From contig JBILTM010000118.1 in assembly GCA_044371545.1 (NCBI GenBank), forward strand, positions 1-15,569: DNA of 15,569 bases. Direction: 5' to 3'. This DNA comes from UBA4615 sp044371545 (GTDB taxonomy: Bacteria > Pseudomonadota > Gammaproteobacteria > Burkholderiales > Burkholderiaceae_E). Below the pieces are notes generated by a model that saw only the letters and a list, made by a program, of their open reading frames with translations, was not told the origin of the DNA and did no database searches. Position 1 is the first letter of the stretch; the number at the start of each line of letters is the position of its first letter. Positions 1-7,403 of the stretch are shown piece after piece. The position numbers were made by a program, and so were the translations under genes.

Positions 1-1
1 G

Positions 2-1156
2 CTGCGCGACGCGCGGCCGAGGAACACCGCGCCCTCGCTGCAGCGCCTGCTCGACGCCGGCGCGATCGTGCTCGGCAAGACCAACCTGCACGAACTCGCG
101 TTCGGCATCACCAGCACCAACCTCGCGGCGTTCGCGGGGCCCGTCCGCAACCCGTACGACCGCACGCGGATTCCCGGCGGCTCGTCCGGCGGCACCGCCG
201 CCGCGATCGCCGCCCGGATCGCGAGCTGCGGGCTCGGCACCGATACCGGCGGCTCGACCCGCGTGCCGGCTGCGCTGACCGGCACCGTCGGCCTGCGGCC
301 CTCGGTCGGCAACGGCGGCGCCGAGCGGCGCTACCACGACCCCGGCGCGGTGGTGCCGATCAGCCGCACGCGCGACACCGTCGGCCCGATGGGCCGCACG
401 GTCGCCGACGTCGCGCTGCTCGATGCGACGATCACCGGCGCGGACCCGGCCACGCCCGCGTCGCTCGCGGGGCTGCGCCTCGGCGTGCCGGCGTCGTTCT
501 GGGACGGGCTGTCGCGCGAGGTCGCCGCGGTCTGCGGGGCCGCGAAGGCGCGCCTCGCGGACGCGGGCGTCGTGCTGGTCGAGATGGACGTCGACGGGCT
601 GCGCGCGCTGAACGAGCAGGTGTCGTTCGTCGTCGCGCTGCACGAGCCGATCGAGGACCTGCCGGCCTACCTCGCGGCGAGCGGGTTGCACGGCCTGGAC
701 ACGAAGGCGATCGCCGAGCGCATCGCGAGCCCCGACGTGCGCGGCGCGTTCGAGGCGATCCTCGGCGACGCGTTCGGCGCGGCCTATCCCGCGGCGATGT
801 CGACCCACCGGCCGGCGATGCAGGCGCTCTACGCGCGGACCTTCGCGCAGCACCGCATCGACGCGCTGCTGTTCCCGACGACGCCGCTCGCGGCGGCGCC
901 GATCGACGCGGCGGCGGGCTCGGGCCAGGTGTCGATCGACGACGGGCCGCCGGTCGACGCCTTCGGCACCTTCATCCGGAACACCGATCCGGCGAGCAAC
1001 GCGGGGCTGCCGGGGCTGTCTCTGTACGCGGGCATGACGCCGGGCGGCCTCCCGGTCGGGCTCGAGCTCGACGGCCCGCTCGGCAGCGACCGGCGGCTGC
1101 TGTCGATCGGACTGGCGATCGAGGCGGTGCTCGGCGGCGCGCCGGCGCCCGCCTGA
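2..1156 (+). CDS. Amidase-signature family hydrolase (indoleacetamide/mandelamide hydrolase-like), 5' truncated by window edge
   Basis: An amide hydrolase of the amidase signature (Ser-cisSer-Lys) family. The reading frame is open from base 2, and the GTG at 68 lies inside the conserved VLGKTNLHEL block, so the real start is upstream of the window. Numbering from that GTG, GGSSGG at about residues 37-42 carries the cis-Ser and GTDTGGSTR at 57-65 carries the nucleophilic Ser63. The 24-residue spacing between the two serines matches the family. The catalytic Lys lies further N-terminal and is not visible. The block with ERRYHDP and PISRTRDTVGP resembles proteins annotated as indoleacetamide or mandelamide hydrolases, but substrate cannot be read from sequence. 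It ends convergently, 61 bp from the asparagine synthetase-like gene. The family call is safe; the substrate is open. Confidence 0.9.
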   Translation: MRDARPRNTAPSLQRLLDAGAIVLGKTNLHELAFGITSTNLAAFAGPVRNPYDRTRIPGGSSGGTAAAIAARIASCGLGTDTGGSTRVPAALTGTVGLRPSVGNGGAERRYHDPGAVVPISRTRDTVGPMGRTVADVALLDATITGADPATPASLAGLRLGVPASFWDGLSREVAAVCGAAKARLADAGVVLVEMDVDGLRALNEQVSFVVALHEPIEDLPAYLAASGLHGLDTKAIAERIASPDVRGAFEAILGDAFGAAYPAAMSTHRPAMQALYARTFAQHRIDALLFPTTPLAAAPIDAAAGSGQVSIDDGPPVDAFGTFIRNTDPASNAGLPGLSLYAGMTPGGLPVGLELDGPLGSDRRLLSIGLAIEAVLGGAPAPA

Positions 1157-1191
1157 TCCGATGCCGGCGCCCGCCTGATCCGATGCCGGCG
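1141..1191. repeat. 22-bp tandem duplication across the amidase stop codon
   Basis: A 22-bp unit at 1141-1162 is repeated exactly at 1163-1184, followed by the first 7 bases of a third copy at 1185-1191. The first copy encodes the last codons and TGA of the amidase, so the second copy carries a non-translated duplicate of the stop codon. It looks like a recent slippage event in the short gap between two convergent genes and leaves the protein unchanged. Confidence 0.9.
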
Positions 1192-1217
1192 ATCGGGACG
1201 TCGGACGCGGCGAGGCG

Positions 1218-3200
1218 TCAGCCGATCGTGGCATCGGCCTCGCGGTCGAGCCACGCCTGGAACATCAGGACGTCCCAGAGGTAGTAGCCGTTGCGCGCGA
1301 CGCCGGCCTGGTGCGCGTCCCAGCAGCGCCGCACCTGCGCGACGTCGAGGTAGCCCTCTCGCCGCAGTCGCGAGGGGTCGAGCAGTGCCTCGCCCCAGTC
1401 CTTCAGCGCGCCCCGGAGCCACGCGTCGATCGGCACGCCGAAGCCCATCTTGGGCCGCTCGACGAGCGAGCGCGGCACGTGCCGGTCGAGGAGCTTCTTC
1501 AGCAGCCACTTGCCGTCCCGGCCACGGATCTTCATCGACAGCGGCAGCGACAGCGCGAACTCGACGACGCGGTGGTCGAGAAACGGCACCCGGGTCTCCA
1601 GCGAGACGGCCATCGCCGCTCGGTCGACCTTCACCAGGATGTCGTCGGGCAGGTAGACGAGCGCGTCCGCGTTCATCATCCACTGCTCGAAGCTCGGCGC
1701 CTCCGCGAGGGCGCGCCGATCGGTGTCGTAGGCGGTCGGCACCTCGGTGCCGCCGAGCACCAGGCCGGCGGACGGATCCCAGTGAGTGATCCGGTGACGA
1801 TAGAGCTCCTGGCGCCCCCCCGCGCGCAGCATCGTCGCGAACCGCGCGACCTTCAGGCTGGCGAGGTCGCCGCGCAGCGCGGGCACGCGACCGGCGACCG
1901 GCCGGGCGAGCGCGTCGATCAGCGCGGGCGGGAGCGCGCGCATCGCCGAGCCGGCCGCGCGCCGCAGCGGCGTCGGTACGGCCGCGACCCGGCGCAGCAG
2001 CGGCGAGGCGTTCCAGTAGCGCGAGTAGCCGCCGAACAGCTCGTCGCCGCCGTCGCCCGACAGGCTGACCGTCACGTGGCGGCGCGCGAGCGCGGCCACG
2101 CAGGCGGTCGGGATCTGGGACGAGTCGGCGAAGGGCTCGTCGTACATCGAGGGCAGCCGCGGGATCACCGCCATCGCGTCGGCGGGCGTCACCACCAGGC
2201 GGGTGTGGCGCGTGCCGAGGTGGCGTGCCACCGCCTCGGCGTGCTCGGATTCGTCGAACCCCGACTCGGTGAATCCGATCGTGAAGGTGCGGACCGGATC
2301 GGAGGACTGCGCCTGCATCGTCGCGACGACGGTGCTCGAGTCGATGCCGCCGGACAGGAACGCGCCGAGCGGCACGTCCGCCACCCGCTGCAGCGCCACC
2401 GCCTCGTCGACGAGGCGGGCGAGCTCGTCGAGCGCCTCCTGTTCGCCGCCGCGGAACGGCGAGCGGGCCCCCGCGCGCGCCGCGTCCGCGTACGACCAGT
2501 ACGGACGCGGCTCGGGCATCCCGGGCGCGCGCAGGTCGGCCTGCGAGACGGTGAGCACCGTGCCGGGGGGAAGCTTCGAGACGCCCCGGTGGATCGAGGC
2601 CGGCGCGGGCACGTAGCCGTAGCGGAAGTAGGCGGCGAGCGCGTCGCGGTCGACCTCGCCGCGCCAGTCGGGATGGGCGCGCAGCGCCTTCAGCTCCGAG
2701 CCGAACAGCAGCATCGGGCCGGCGCGGCCGACGTACAGCGGCTTCTCGCCCATGCGGTCGCGCGCGAGGTGCATCACGCGCTCGCGCGCGTCCCACAACG
2801 CGAGCGCGAACATGCCGACGCTGCGCACGAGCGTCGCCTCCAGGCCCCAGGCCTCGATCGCCGCGAGCAGCGTCTCGGTGTCGGAATGGCCGCGCCAGCG
2901 CGGCGCGAGCCCCGCGCGCTCGAGCTCCGCGCGCAGCGCCGCGTGGTTGTAGACCTCACCGTTGTAGGCGATCACCCAGCGTCCCGAGGCCGAGGTCATC
3001 GGCTGGTGGCCCGCCGGGCTCAGGTCGACGATCGACAGGCGGCGATGGGACAGGCCGGCGCCCGTCGCCTCGTCGAACCAGACGTCGGCGTCGTCGGGGC
3101 CGCGGTGCGCGATCCGGTCGCCCATCGCGCGGAGCACCGCGCGGGGCCCGGAACGGGCGATCGCGTCGCTGAAGCCGAAGAATCCCGCGAAACCGCACAT
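1218..3200 (-). CDS. asnB: Asparagine synthetase (glutamine-hydrolysing)-like amidotransferase
   Basis: A 660-residue class-B asparagine synthase that uses glutamine ammonia to amidate an adenylated carboxylate, normally aspartate. The N-terminal Ntn glutaminase begins MCGFAG, so Cys2 becomes the nucleophile after Met removal. AYNGEVYN (79-85) and HSDTET (105-110) complete the glutamine site. The synthetase half has the PP-loop SGGIDSS (283-289), SGDGGDELFGGY (381-392), and YLPDDILVKVDRA plus SLETRVPFLD around 516-542. Length and motifs are complete, so an active enzyme is expected. The ATG at 3200 is supported by AGGGA eight bases upstream. The gene starts 2 bp after a glycosyltransferase remnant. 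Such AsnB paralogues are common in capsule, O-antigen and exopolysaccharide clusters, where they may amidate sugar acids, so the physiological substrate may not be aspartate. Confidence 0.93.
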   Translation of the reverse strand: MCGFAGFFGFSDAIARSGPRAVLRAMGDRIAHRGPDDADVWFDEATGAGLSHRRLSIVDLSPAGHQPMTSASGRWVIAYNGEVYNHAALRAELERAGLAPRWRGHSDTETLLAAIEAWGLEATLVRSVGMFALALWDARERVMHLARDRMGEKPLYVGRAGPMLLFGSELKALRAHPDWRGEVDRDALAAYFRYGYVPAPASIHRGVSKLPPGTVLTVSQADLRAPGMPEPRPYWSYADAARAGARSPFRGGEQEALDELARLVDEAVALQRVADVPLGAFLSGGIDSSTVVATMQAQSSDPVRTFTIGFTESGFDESEHAEAVARHLGTRHTRLVVTPADAMAVIPRLPSMYDEPFADSSQIPTACVAALARRHVTVSLSGDGGDELFGGYSRYWNASPLLRRVAAVPTPLRRAAGSAMRALPPALIDALARPVAGRVPALRGDLASLKVARFATMLRAGGRQELYRHRITHWDPSAGLVLGGTEVPTAYDTDRRALAEAPSFEQWMMNADALVYLPDDILVKVDRAAMAVSLETRVPFLDHRVVEFALSLPLSMKIRGRDGKWLLKKLLDRHVPRSLVERPKMGFGVPIDAWLRGALKDWGEALLDPSRLRREGYLDVAQVRRCWDAHQAGVARNGYYLWDVLMFQAWLDREADATIG

Positions 3201-3202
3201 GG

Positions 3203-3412
3203 TCAGTGTCCCTGCAGTCCGTCGTAGACGGCCTCGTACCGGCGCGCGACCCGCCGGAGGTCGAAGCGGGTGGCGATGCGCTGCCGGGCGCGTGCACCGA
3301 ACGCGTCGCGGTACCCGGGCGGCGCCACGCGGCCGCCGCCCGCCAGCGACGGGAGCAGGAACAGGAGTCGGGTGCGGGGCTCGGCGGCGTGCGTGCAGGG
3401 GCGTGGCGACAT
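3203..3412 (-). pseudogene. Glycosyltransferase (GT4-like) remnant with large in-frame internal deletion
   Basis: A 69-codon frame that reads as the two ends of one glycosyltransferase. Residues 15-27 (RLLFLLPSLAGGG) are the typical first beta strand and glycine loop of GT4 enzymes, usually followed by AERV. Residues from about 32 on (GYRDAFGARARQRIATRF, then RRVARRYEAVYDGL) are the typical C-terminal helix. About 300 residues, including the whole nucleotide-sugar site, are missing. The join lies near 3318-3335 in a GC-rich stretch of GGC/GCC triplets. The frame is intact across the join and stops 2 bp before the asnB-like start. It cannot be an active transferase. A short functional peptide or an assembly collapse are alternatives. 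The ATG at 3412 has no clear ribosome site, so the start is uncertain. Confidence 0.7.
3209..3213 (-). promoter_or_regulatory. Shine-Dalgarno of the asnB-like gene, inside the glycosyltransferase remnant
   Basis: On the minus strand AGGGA sits eight bases before the ATG at 3200. It lies inside the last codons of the upstream glycosyltransferase remnant, so the amidotransferase's translation signal depends on the retained 3' end of that remnant and the two are probably translationally coupled. Confidence 0.6.
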
Positions 3413-3601
3413 GGCGGACGCTCGTAGCTTAGCGGGCCGCGGCGTCGCGGCGCAGGCAGTACGTCACCGGCCCGCGGTCGGGGACCTGCGGCGACCCGGA
3501 GCGCGCCGTCGGAAACGCGAACGGCCCGCTCGCGCGGGCCGTCCTCGGATCGTCGGGCCGGAGGGCTGGATGCAGGCCGGATCGGGCCGCGTCGGGACCC
3601 G
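3413..3601. other. Intergenic region between integrase and glycosyltransferase remnant
   Basis: A 189-bp stretch with no supported gene. It contains one good hairpin (see the terminator entry) and otherwise GC-rich sequence without recognisable tRNA, att core or repeat. Weak coding-like translations on the minus strand do not resemble any family I know. Confidence 0.5.
3521..3542 (-). terminator. Hairpin downstream of the integrase gene, probable terminator
   Basis: A perfect inverted repeat with 8-bp arms (ACGGCCCG / CGGGCCGT) and a 6-base loop, starting 59 bases past the integrase stop. On the minus strand it is followed by TCGCGTTTCC, a short and weak T-rich stretch. Rho-independent termination of the integrase transcript before the glycosyltransferase remnant is plausible but not strong. 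Confidence 0.5.
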
Positions 3602-4987
3602 TCAGGCCGCGCGCCGGTCGCTGTCCTGCGGCGAGCGCTCGACCGCCTCCAGCCGGCGGCCCAGGCGCTGCAGCGCGTCCCGGCGCTCGTCGAGCGTCGG
3701 CAGCCGGTGGTACGCGCGCTGCGCGTCGCCGCGCACCGCGTGGTCCAGGCAGGCGCCGATCACGTCCGGCCGCACGCCCATCTCGGCGAGCAGCGCGGCC
3801 GCGGTGCGGCGCAGGTCCAGCGGCGTCCATGCGCCGCCGGCGAGCAGCAGCGTGGTCGTGCCGCTCGCGCGGCCACGGATGTGACTGCCGCGCTGGCGGT
3901 CGCGGATCTGCTTGCCGAGCGCCTTGGGCGACAGCGCCTCCGACGCGTAGCGGCCGGGGAACACCCAGACGTCCGAGCGGCGCACCTCGCCCTCGGGGCA
4001 CAGGTGGCGCACCGCGAAGTCCGACAGCGGCACCACGTGCGCGCGGCCGCTGTGGCTGAACTCGGCCGGAATGGTCCAGGTCTTCGCGTCGAGGTCGATG
4101 TCCGACCAGCGGGCGTGCGCGATCTCGCCGATCCGCGCGCCGGTGGCGAGCATCAGCCAGATCGCATGGCGCACGTGGCGGGCGAGGCGCGCACCGCGCA
4201 TCTTCGAGGCGAGCTCGGCGACCTCGTCGTCGGTCAGGCGGCGCCGGCGGGCCTGGGGGGCGCCGCCGAAGTCGGCCTTGCGCAGCGTGGCGGTCGGGTC
4301 GGCGTCGACGAAGCCGGCGCCGACGGCCCAGCGGAACATCTGGCGCAGGTCGGCGAGCACGCAACCCGCCTGGCGCGCCGAGCCGCGCTCGACGATGCGC
4401 TCGAGCACCGCGACGACCTGGCCGCGGCGCACGGCATTGGCGATCGAGCCGCCGAGCGTCGGCAGCACGTCCTTCGCCATCGAGCGGCGGACCGACTCGC
4501 CGCCGTCCTTGCGGGCGGCGAGCGCATCGAGGCGCCAGCGTTCGAAGACGTCGGCGACGGTCGCCGGCGCGATCGTGCGGACCGGCGGCGCGACACCGGC
4601 AGCGTCGAACAGCGGACCGGCGGTCGGCGCCGCGCCTTCGGCGTCCTTCGGCGCGAGCGATCCCGGCGCGGCGCCTTTCGGCGGCACCGAGGCGACCGAG
4701 CCGGCCGGCGTCTGCGCGAGCGCGCGGGCGGTCGCCGGGGCGGCCTCCTCGGCGCGGCGGGCGCGCTCGGCGTTCTGGCGGATCTCGGCGAGCGTCCGGT
4801 CGGGCCAGGTGCCGACCCGCAGCTGGCGCTGCCGGCCGGGTTCGCCCAGCTTGAGGGCGAAGTCCACCACCACGCGCCGCACGGGGCGGGGCTCGATCCG
4901 CACCAGGCCGGTCAGGCCGGAGGCTTCGGCGAGCCGGCGGCCGACGTCGGATTCGGTGAGGCGTTCCAGTTCGAGGTTCGACAGCAT
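3602..4987 (-). CDS. P4-type tyrosine recombinase/integrase with atypical active site
   Basis: A 461-residue tyrosine recombinase. An N-terminal arm-binding-like domain (about 1-78, ending in the RVGTWPDRTLAEIRQNAERA pattern of DUF4102) is followed by an unusually long Ala/Pro-rich linker (about 80-140). A core-binding domain (about 143-240) and the catalytic domain (about 250-445) follow. Visible catalytic residues are Arg285 in TGARIGEI, Arg393 in PLDLRRT, His416 in CLDH and Tyr426 in AYHR. The His of the usual HxxR box is Leu390, and the beta-hairpin Lys expected before the GR.HxVPLS segment is His312. The gene is otherwise intact, with codon use like its neighbours, suggesting long residence. 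It starts 152 bp from the divergent oxidoreductase gene. No partner att site or cargo boundary was recognised. Integrase identity is firm; activity is doubtful. Confidence 0.88.
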   Translation of the reverse strand: MLSNLELERLTESDVGRRLAEASGLTGLVRIEPRPVRRVVVDFALKLGEPGRQRQLRVGTWPDRTLAEIRQNAERARRAEEAAPATARALAQTPAGSVASVPPKGAAPGSLAPKDAEGAAPTAGPLFDAAGVAPPVRTIAPATVADVFERWRLDALAARKDGGESVRRSMAKDVLPTLGGSIANAVRRGQVVAVLERIVERGSARQAGCVLADLRQMFRWAVGAGFVDADPTATLRKADFGGAPQARRRRLTDDEVAELASKMRGARLARHVRHAIWLMLATGARIGEIAHARWSDIDLDAKTWTIPAEFSHSGRAHVVPLSDFAVRHLCPEGEVRRSDVWVFPGRYASEALSPKALGKQIRDRQRGSHIRGRASGTTTLLLAGGAWTPLDLRRTAAALLAEMGVRPDVIGACLDHAVRGDAQRAYHRLPTLDERRDALQRLGRRLEAVERSPQDSDRRAA

Positions 4988-5126
4988 GGATGCAATTCCA
5001 GCAGGTGCGTGGCAAGGAGTCCGTGCATTACTGCTCGCCTCGGTGCACGCGGCATCCGCCGCCGGTGGCGCGTGCGGCGCGAGGCGCCGAACGGCAGGTG
5101 CTGTCGGGTCGCCGCAACGGATCGCC

Positions 5127-5132
5127 TATGAT
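5127..5132 (+). promoter_or_regulatory. -10-like element placed for a leaderless mRNA
   Basis: TATGAT matches the sigma-70 -10 consensus at five of six positions and ends seven bases before the ATG at 5140. Transcription would then begin at or next to that ATG. This fits the absence of a Shine-Dalgarno before 5140. Upstream, CTGTCG at 5101-5106 is only a weak -35 at a long 20-bp spacing, so the promoter call rests on the -10 element. Confidence 0.45.
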
Positions 5133-5139
5133 CGGCGCC

Positions 5140-6279
5140 ATGAAACGCGTGCTGCTGGCCGGGGGCGGCCACACCCATCTCGTCGCCGCCCCGCTCGTCG
5201 CGGCGGGCGCCGCACGCGACGGCACGGACGTCCGGATCGCGCTGCTCGCGCCGTCGCCGCGGCTGCTGTACTCGGGGATGATGCCCGGCTGGCTGGCCGG
5301 CCGGCATGCGTTCGACGAGTGCGCGATCGACCTGCGCCGGGTCGCCGAGTCGGCCGGCATCGAGTGGATCGAGGACGCGCTGGTCGACGTGGCCTTCGGC
5401 GCGCGGGAGGCGGTCGGGGCGAGCGGCCGGCGGTATCCGTACGACCTGCTGTCGCTGAACGTGGGCTCCGAGAACCTGCCCGGCGAGCGGGCGCCCGAGG
5501 CGACCGTGCGCGTGCTCGGCGCCAAGCCGTTCGCCGACTTCGTCGCCGGCTGGGAGGCCTGGTGCCGCGCCGCGCCACCCGTGCCGCGCTGTGTCGTCGT
5601 CGGCGGCGGCGCGGCGGCGGTCGAGATCGCGTTCGCGCTGGCCGCGCGCCCCGAGGCCGGGCCGACGACGCTCGCGACCACCGGCGACGCGCTGCTGCCC
5701 GGCCTGTCGCGCCGGGCGGCCCGGATCGCGGCCCGCAGCCTGTGGGCCCGCGGCATCGACGTGCGGCTGCGGCACCGCTACGTCGGTGTCGAGGCCGATC
5801 GGGTCGTGCTCGCCGCCGAGGCGGGCGGCAAGCCGCTTCGCCTGCCGGCGGACCTCGTCGTCGTGGCGACCGGGGCCCGGCCGCCCGCCTGGCTGGCCGC
5901 CGCGGCGCGCGCCGGCGGCCTGCCGGTCGCGGCCGACGGCGGCGTCGCGGTCGATGACTGCCTGCGCTCGAGCGGCGACGACGCGGTCTTCGCGAGCGGC
6001 GACTGCGCGAGCTTCGTCGAGGCCCGCGTGCCGAAATCCGGCGTTCACGCGCTGCGCCAGGGCCCACCGCTCGCCGCCTCGATCCTGCGGCGGCTGCACG
6101 ACGGCCCCGCCGCGTGTGCGCCGCCCGCGCGCTACGTGCCGCAGCGGCGCGCGCTCGCGCTGCTCGACCGCGCCGACGGCACCGCGATCGCCGCGTGGGG
6201 CCCGTTCGGCGCGGCCGGCGCCGCGATGGGCCGCTGGAAGGACCGCATCGACCGCGGCTTCGTCGCACGGTTCCGCTGA
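5140..6279 (+). CDS. Stand-alone FAD/NAD(P)-dependent oxidoreductase of the SelD N-terminal-domain type
   Basis: A 379-residue two-dinucleotide-fold flavoprotein. The N-terminal FAD site is VLLAGGGHTH (4-13). A characteristic block, LLYSGMMPGWLAG (42-54), follows it. The NAD(P) fold is VVVGGGAAAVE (152-162), and the second FAD motif is VFASGDCASF (283-292). There is no CxxxxC redox pair, so it resembles type-II NADH dehydrogenases rather than disulfide reductases. The GGGHTH plus YSGMMPG combination is typical of the family (TIGR03169) that often forms the N-terminal half of selenide, water dikinase SelD fusions; here no kinase half follows. The physiological substrate is unknown. It is the first gene of the arsS cluster. 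The ATG at 5140 is preferred over the in-frame ATG at 5128, which lies inside the -10-like element. Confidence 0.85.
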   Translation: MKRVLLAGGGHTHLVAAPLVAAGAARDGTDVRIALLAPSPRLLYSGMMPGWLAGRHAFDECAIDLRRVAESAGIEWIEDALVDVAFGAREAVGASGRRYPYDLLSLNVGSENLPGERAPEATVRVLGAKPFADFVAGWEAWCRAAPPVPRCVVVGGGAAAVEIAFALAARPEAGPTTLATTGDALLPGLSRRAARIAARSLWARGIDVRLRHRYVGVEADRVVLAAEAGGKPLRLPADLVVVATGARPPAWLAAAARAGGLPVAADGGVAVDDCLRSSGDDAVFASGDCASFVEARVPKSGVHALRQGPPLAASILRRLHDGPAACAPPARYVPQRRALALLDRADGTAIAAWGPFGAAGAAMGRWKDRIDRGFVARFR

Positions 6280-6358
6280 ACGCGGCGCGCGGGCGCGTCG
6301 TGTAAGGTAGCGCGACCGCCCGTCGACTGCCGGGCTCCGCACAGCGAGACCCCACCCC

Positions 6359-7327
6359 ATGCACGCGGTGCTGCCCCTGCTCCAGAAGACCGACTTCCCC
6401 CCGATCGCGCGGCGCGGACTCGCGACGCTCCAGGTGAACCTCGGCTACGTCTGCAACCAGACCTGCCAGCACTGCCACGTGAACGCCGGGCCGAACCGGA
6501 CCGAGTCGATGGACGCCGAGACGATCGACGCGGTCGTCGACGCGCTGCGCGCGACCCGCGCGACGACGCTCGACCTGACCGGCGGCGCGCCCGAGCTGAA
6601 CCCGCACTTCCGCCGCCTGGTGCGCGCCGCGCGCGGCCTCGGCGTGCGGGTGATCGACCGATGCAACCTGACGGTGCTGTCCGAGCCCGGCCAGGAGGAC
6701 CTGGCCGCGTTCCTCGCCGGGCACGGCGTCGAAGTGACCGCGTCCCTGCCGTGCTACCTCGAGGACAACGTCGACGAGCAGCGGGGCAAGGGCGTCTATG
6801 CGGCGAGCGTGCGCGGCCTTCGGGCGCTCAATGCGCTCGGCTACGGCGCGGGCGACGGAGCGCTCGTGCTGAACCTCGTCTACAACCCGCTCGGCCCGTC
6901 GCTGCCGCCGCCGCAGGCGGCGCTCGAGGCGGACTACAAGCGGATGCTCGGCGAGCGCTTCGGCATCCGCTTCGACCGGCTGCTGACGCTCGCGAACATG
7001 CCGATCCAGCGCTTCGGCTCGACGCTCGTCTCGAAGGGCAGCTTCGGCAACTACATGGGCCTGCTGAAGGGCGCTCACCGCGACGAGAACCTCGACGCGG
7101 TGATGTGCCGCGACCTGGTCAGCGTCGACTGGCAGGGCTGGGTCTACGACTGCGACTTCAACCAGATGCTCGGGCTGCCGATGCGCGCGGGCGGCCGGGC
7201 GCGCACCCACGTGCGCGAGCTCGCCGCGACCGCGCTCGCCGGCCTGCCGATCGTGGTCCGCGACCACTGCTACGGCTGCACCGCGGGGCAGGGCAGCTCC
7301 TGCGGCGGCGCGCTCGCGGCGGCCTGA
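6359..7327 (+). CDS. arsS: Arsenosugar biosynthesis radical SAM protein ArsS
   Basis: A 322-residue radical SAM enzyme. The [4Fe-4S]/SAM motif is CNQTCQHC (Cys32, Cys36, Cys39), followed by HVNAGPNRTE and the LDLTGGAPELNP block. A cysteine-rich C-terminal region has Cys250, VYDCDFNQ (Cys265) and HCYGCTAGQGSSCGG (Cys304, Cys307, Cys315), the signature of the ArsS / rSAM-SeCys family (TIGR04167). Studied members are reported to transfer the 5'-deoxyadenosyl group of SAM to dimethylated trivalent arsenic, committing it to arsenosugar. Some relatives carry selenocysteine in the C-terminal motif; here only cysteine codons occur and there is no in-frame TGA. It sits 79 bp after the oxidoreductase gene. 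The ATG at 6359 lacks a strong ribosome site, but the N-terminus matches the usual family start. Confidence 0.93.
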   Translation: MHAVLPLLQKTDFPPIARRGLATLQVNLGYVCNQTCQHCHVNAGPNRTESMDAETIDAVVDALRATRATTLDLTGGAPELNPHFRRLVRAARGLGVRVIDRCNLTVLSEPGQEDLAAFLAGHGVEVTASLPCYLEDNVDEQRGKGVYAASVRGLRALNALGYGAGDGALVLNLVYNPLGPSLPPPQAALEADYKRMLGERFGIRFDRLLTLANMPIQRFGSTLVSKGSFGNYMGLLKGAHRDENLDAVMCRDLVSVDWQGWVYDCDFNQMLGLPMRAGGRARTHVRELAATALAGLPIVVRDHCYGCTAGQGSSCGGALAAA

Positions 7328-7390
7328 GCCCGGTGGCAGCCGTCCGCGGCGGGTTCCGCCCGGCCGCCTGACACCCGTCCGAGCCGCCGG

Positions 7391-7396
7391 GGAGGG
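7391..7396 (+). promoter_or_regulatory. Strong Shine-Dalgarno before the VTT-oxidoreductase fusion
   Basis: GGAGGG lies seven bases before the ATG at 7404. It is the best ribosome site in the cluster and fixes the start of the membrane-anchored fusion protein, so the transmembrane segment beginning at residue 6 is truly N-terminal. Confidence 0.75.
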
Positions 7397-7403
7397 CGGA
7401 CCG

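Noticed and set aside
1311..3227. 638-codon plus-strand open frame antisense to the asnB-like gene
   Set aside because: Shadow of a full asparagine synthetase; no recognisable domain.
5023..5047. GTGCA...TGCAC dyad between the integrase and the oxidoreductase as an ArsR-type operator
   Set aside because: Arms are only five bases with a 15-base spacer and do not resemble known ArsR sites.
6301..6308. TGTAAGGT as an extended -10 promoter before arsS
   Set aside because: Only about three of six -10 positions match and no -35 lies at the right distance inside GC-rich sequence; co-transcription from the upstream gene is simpler.
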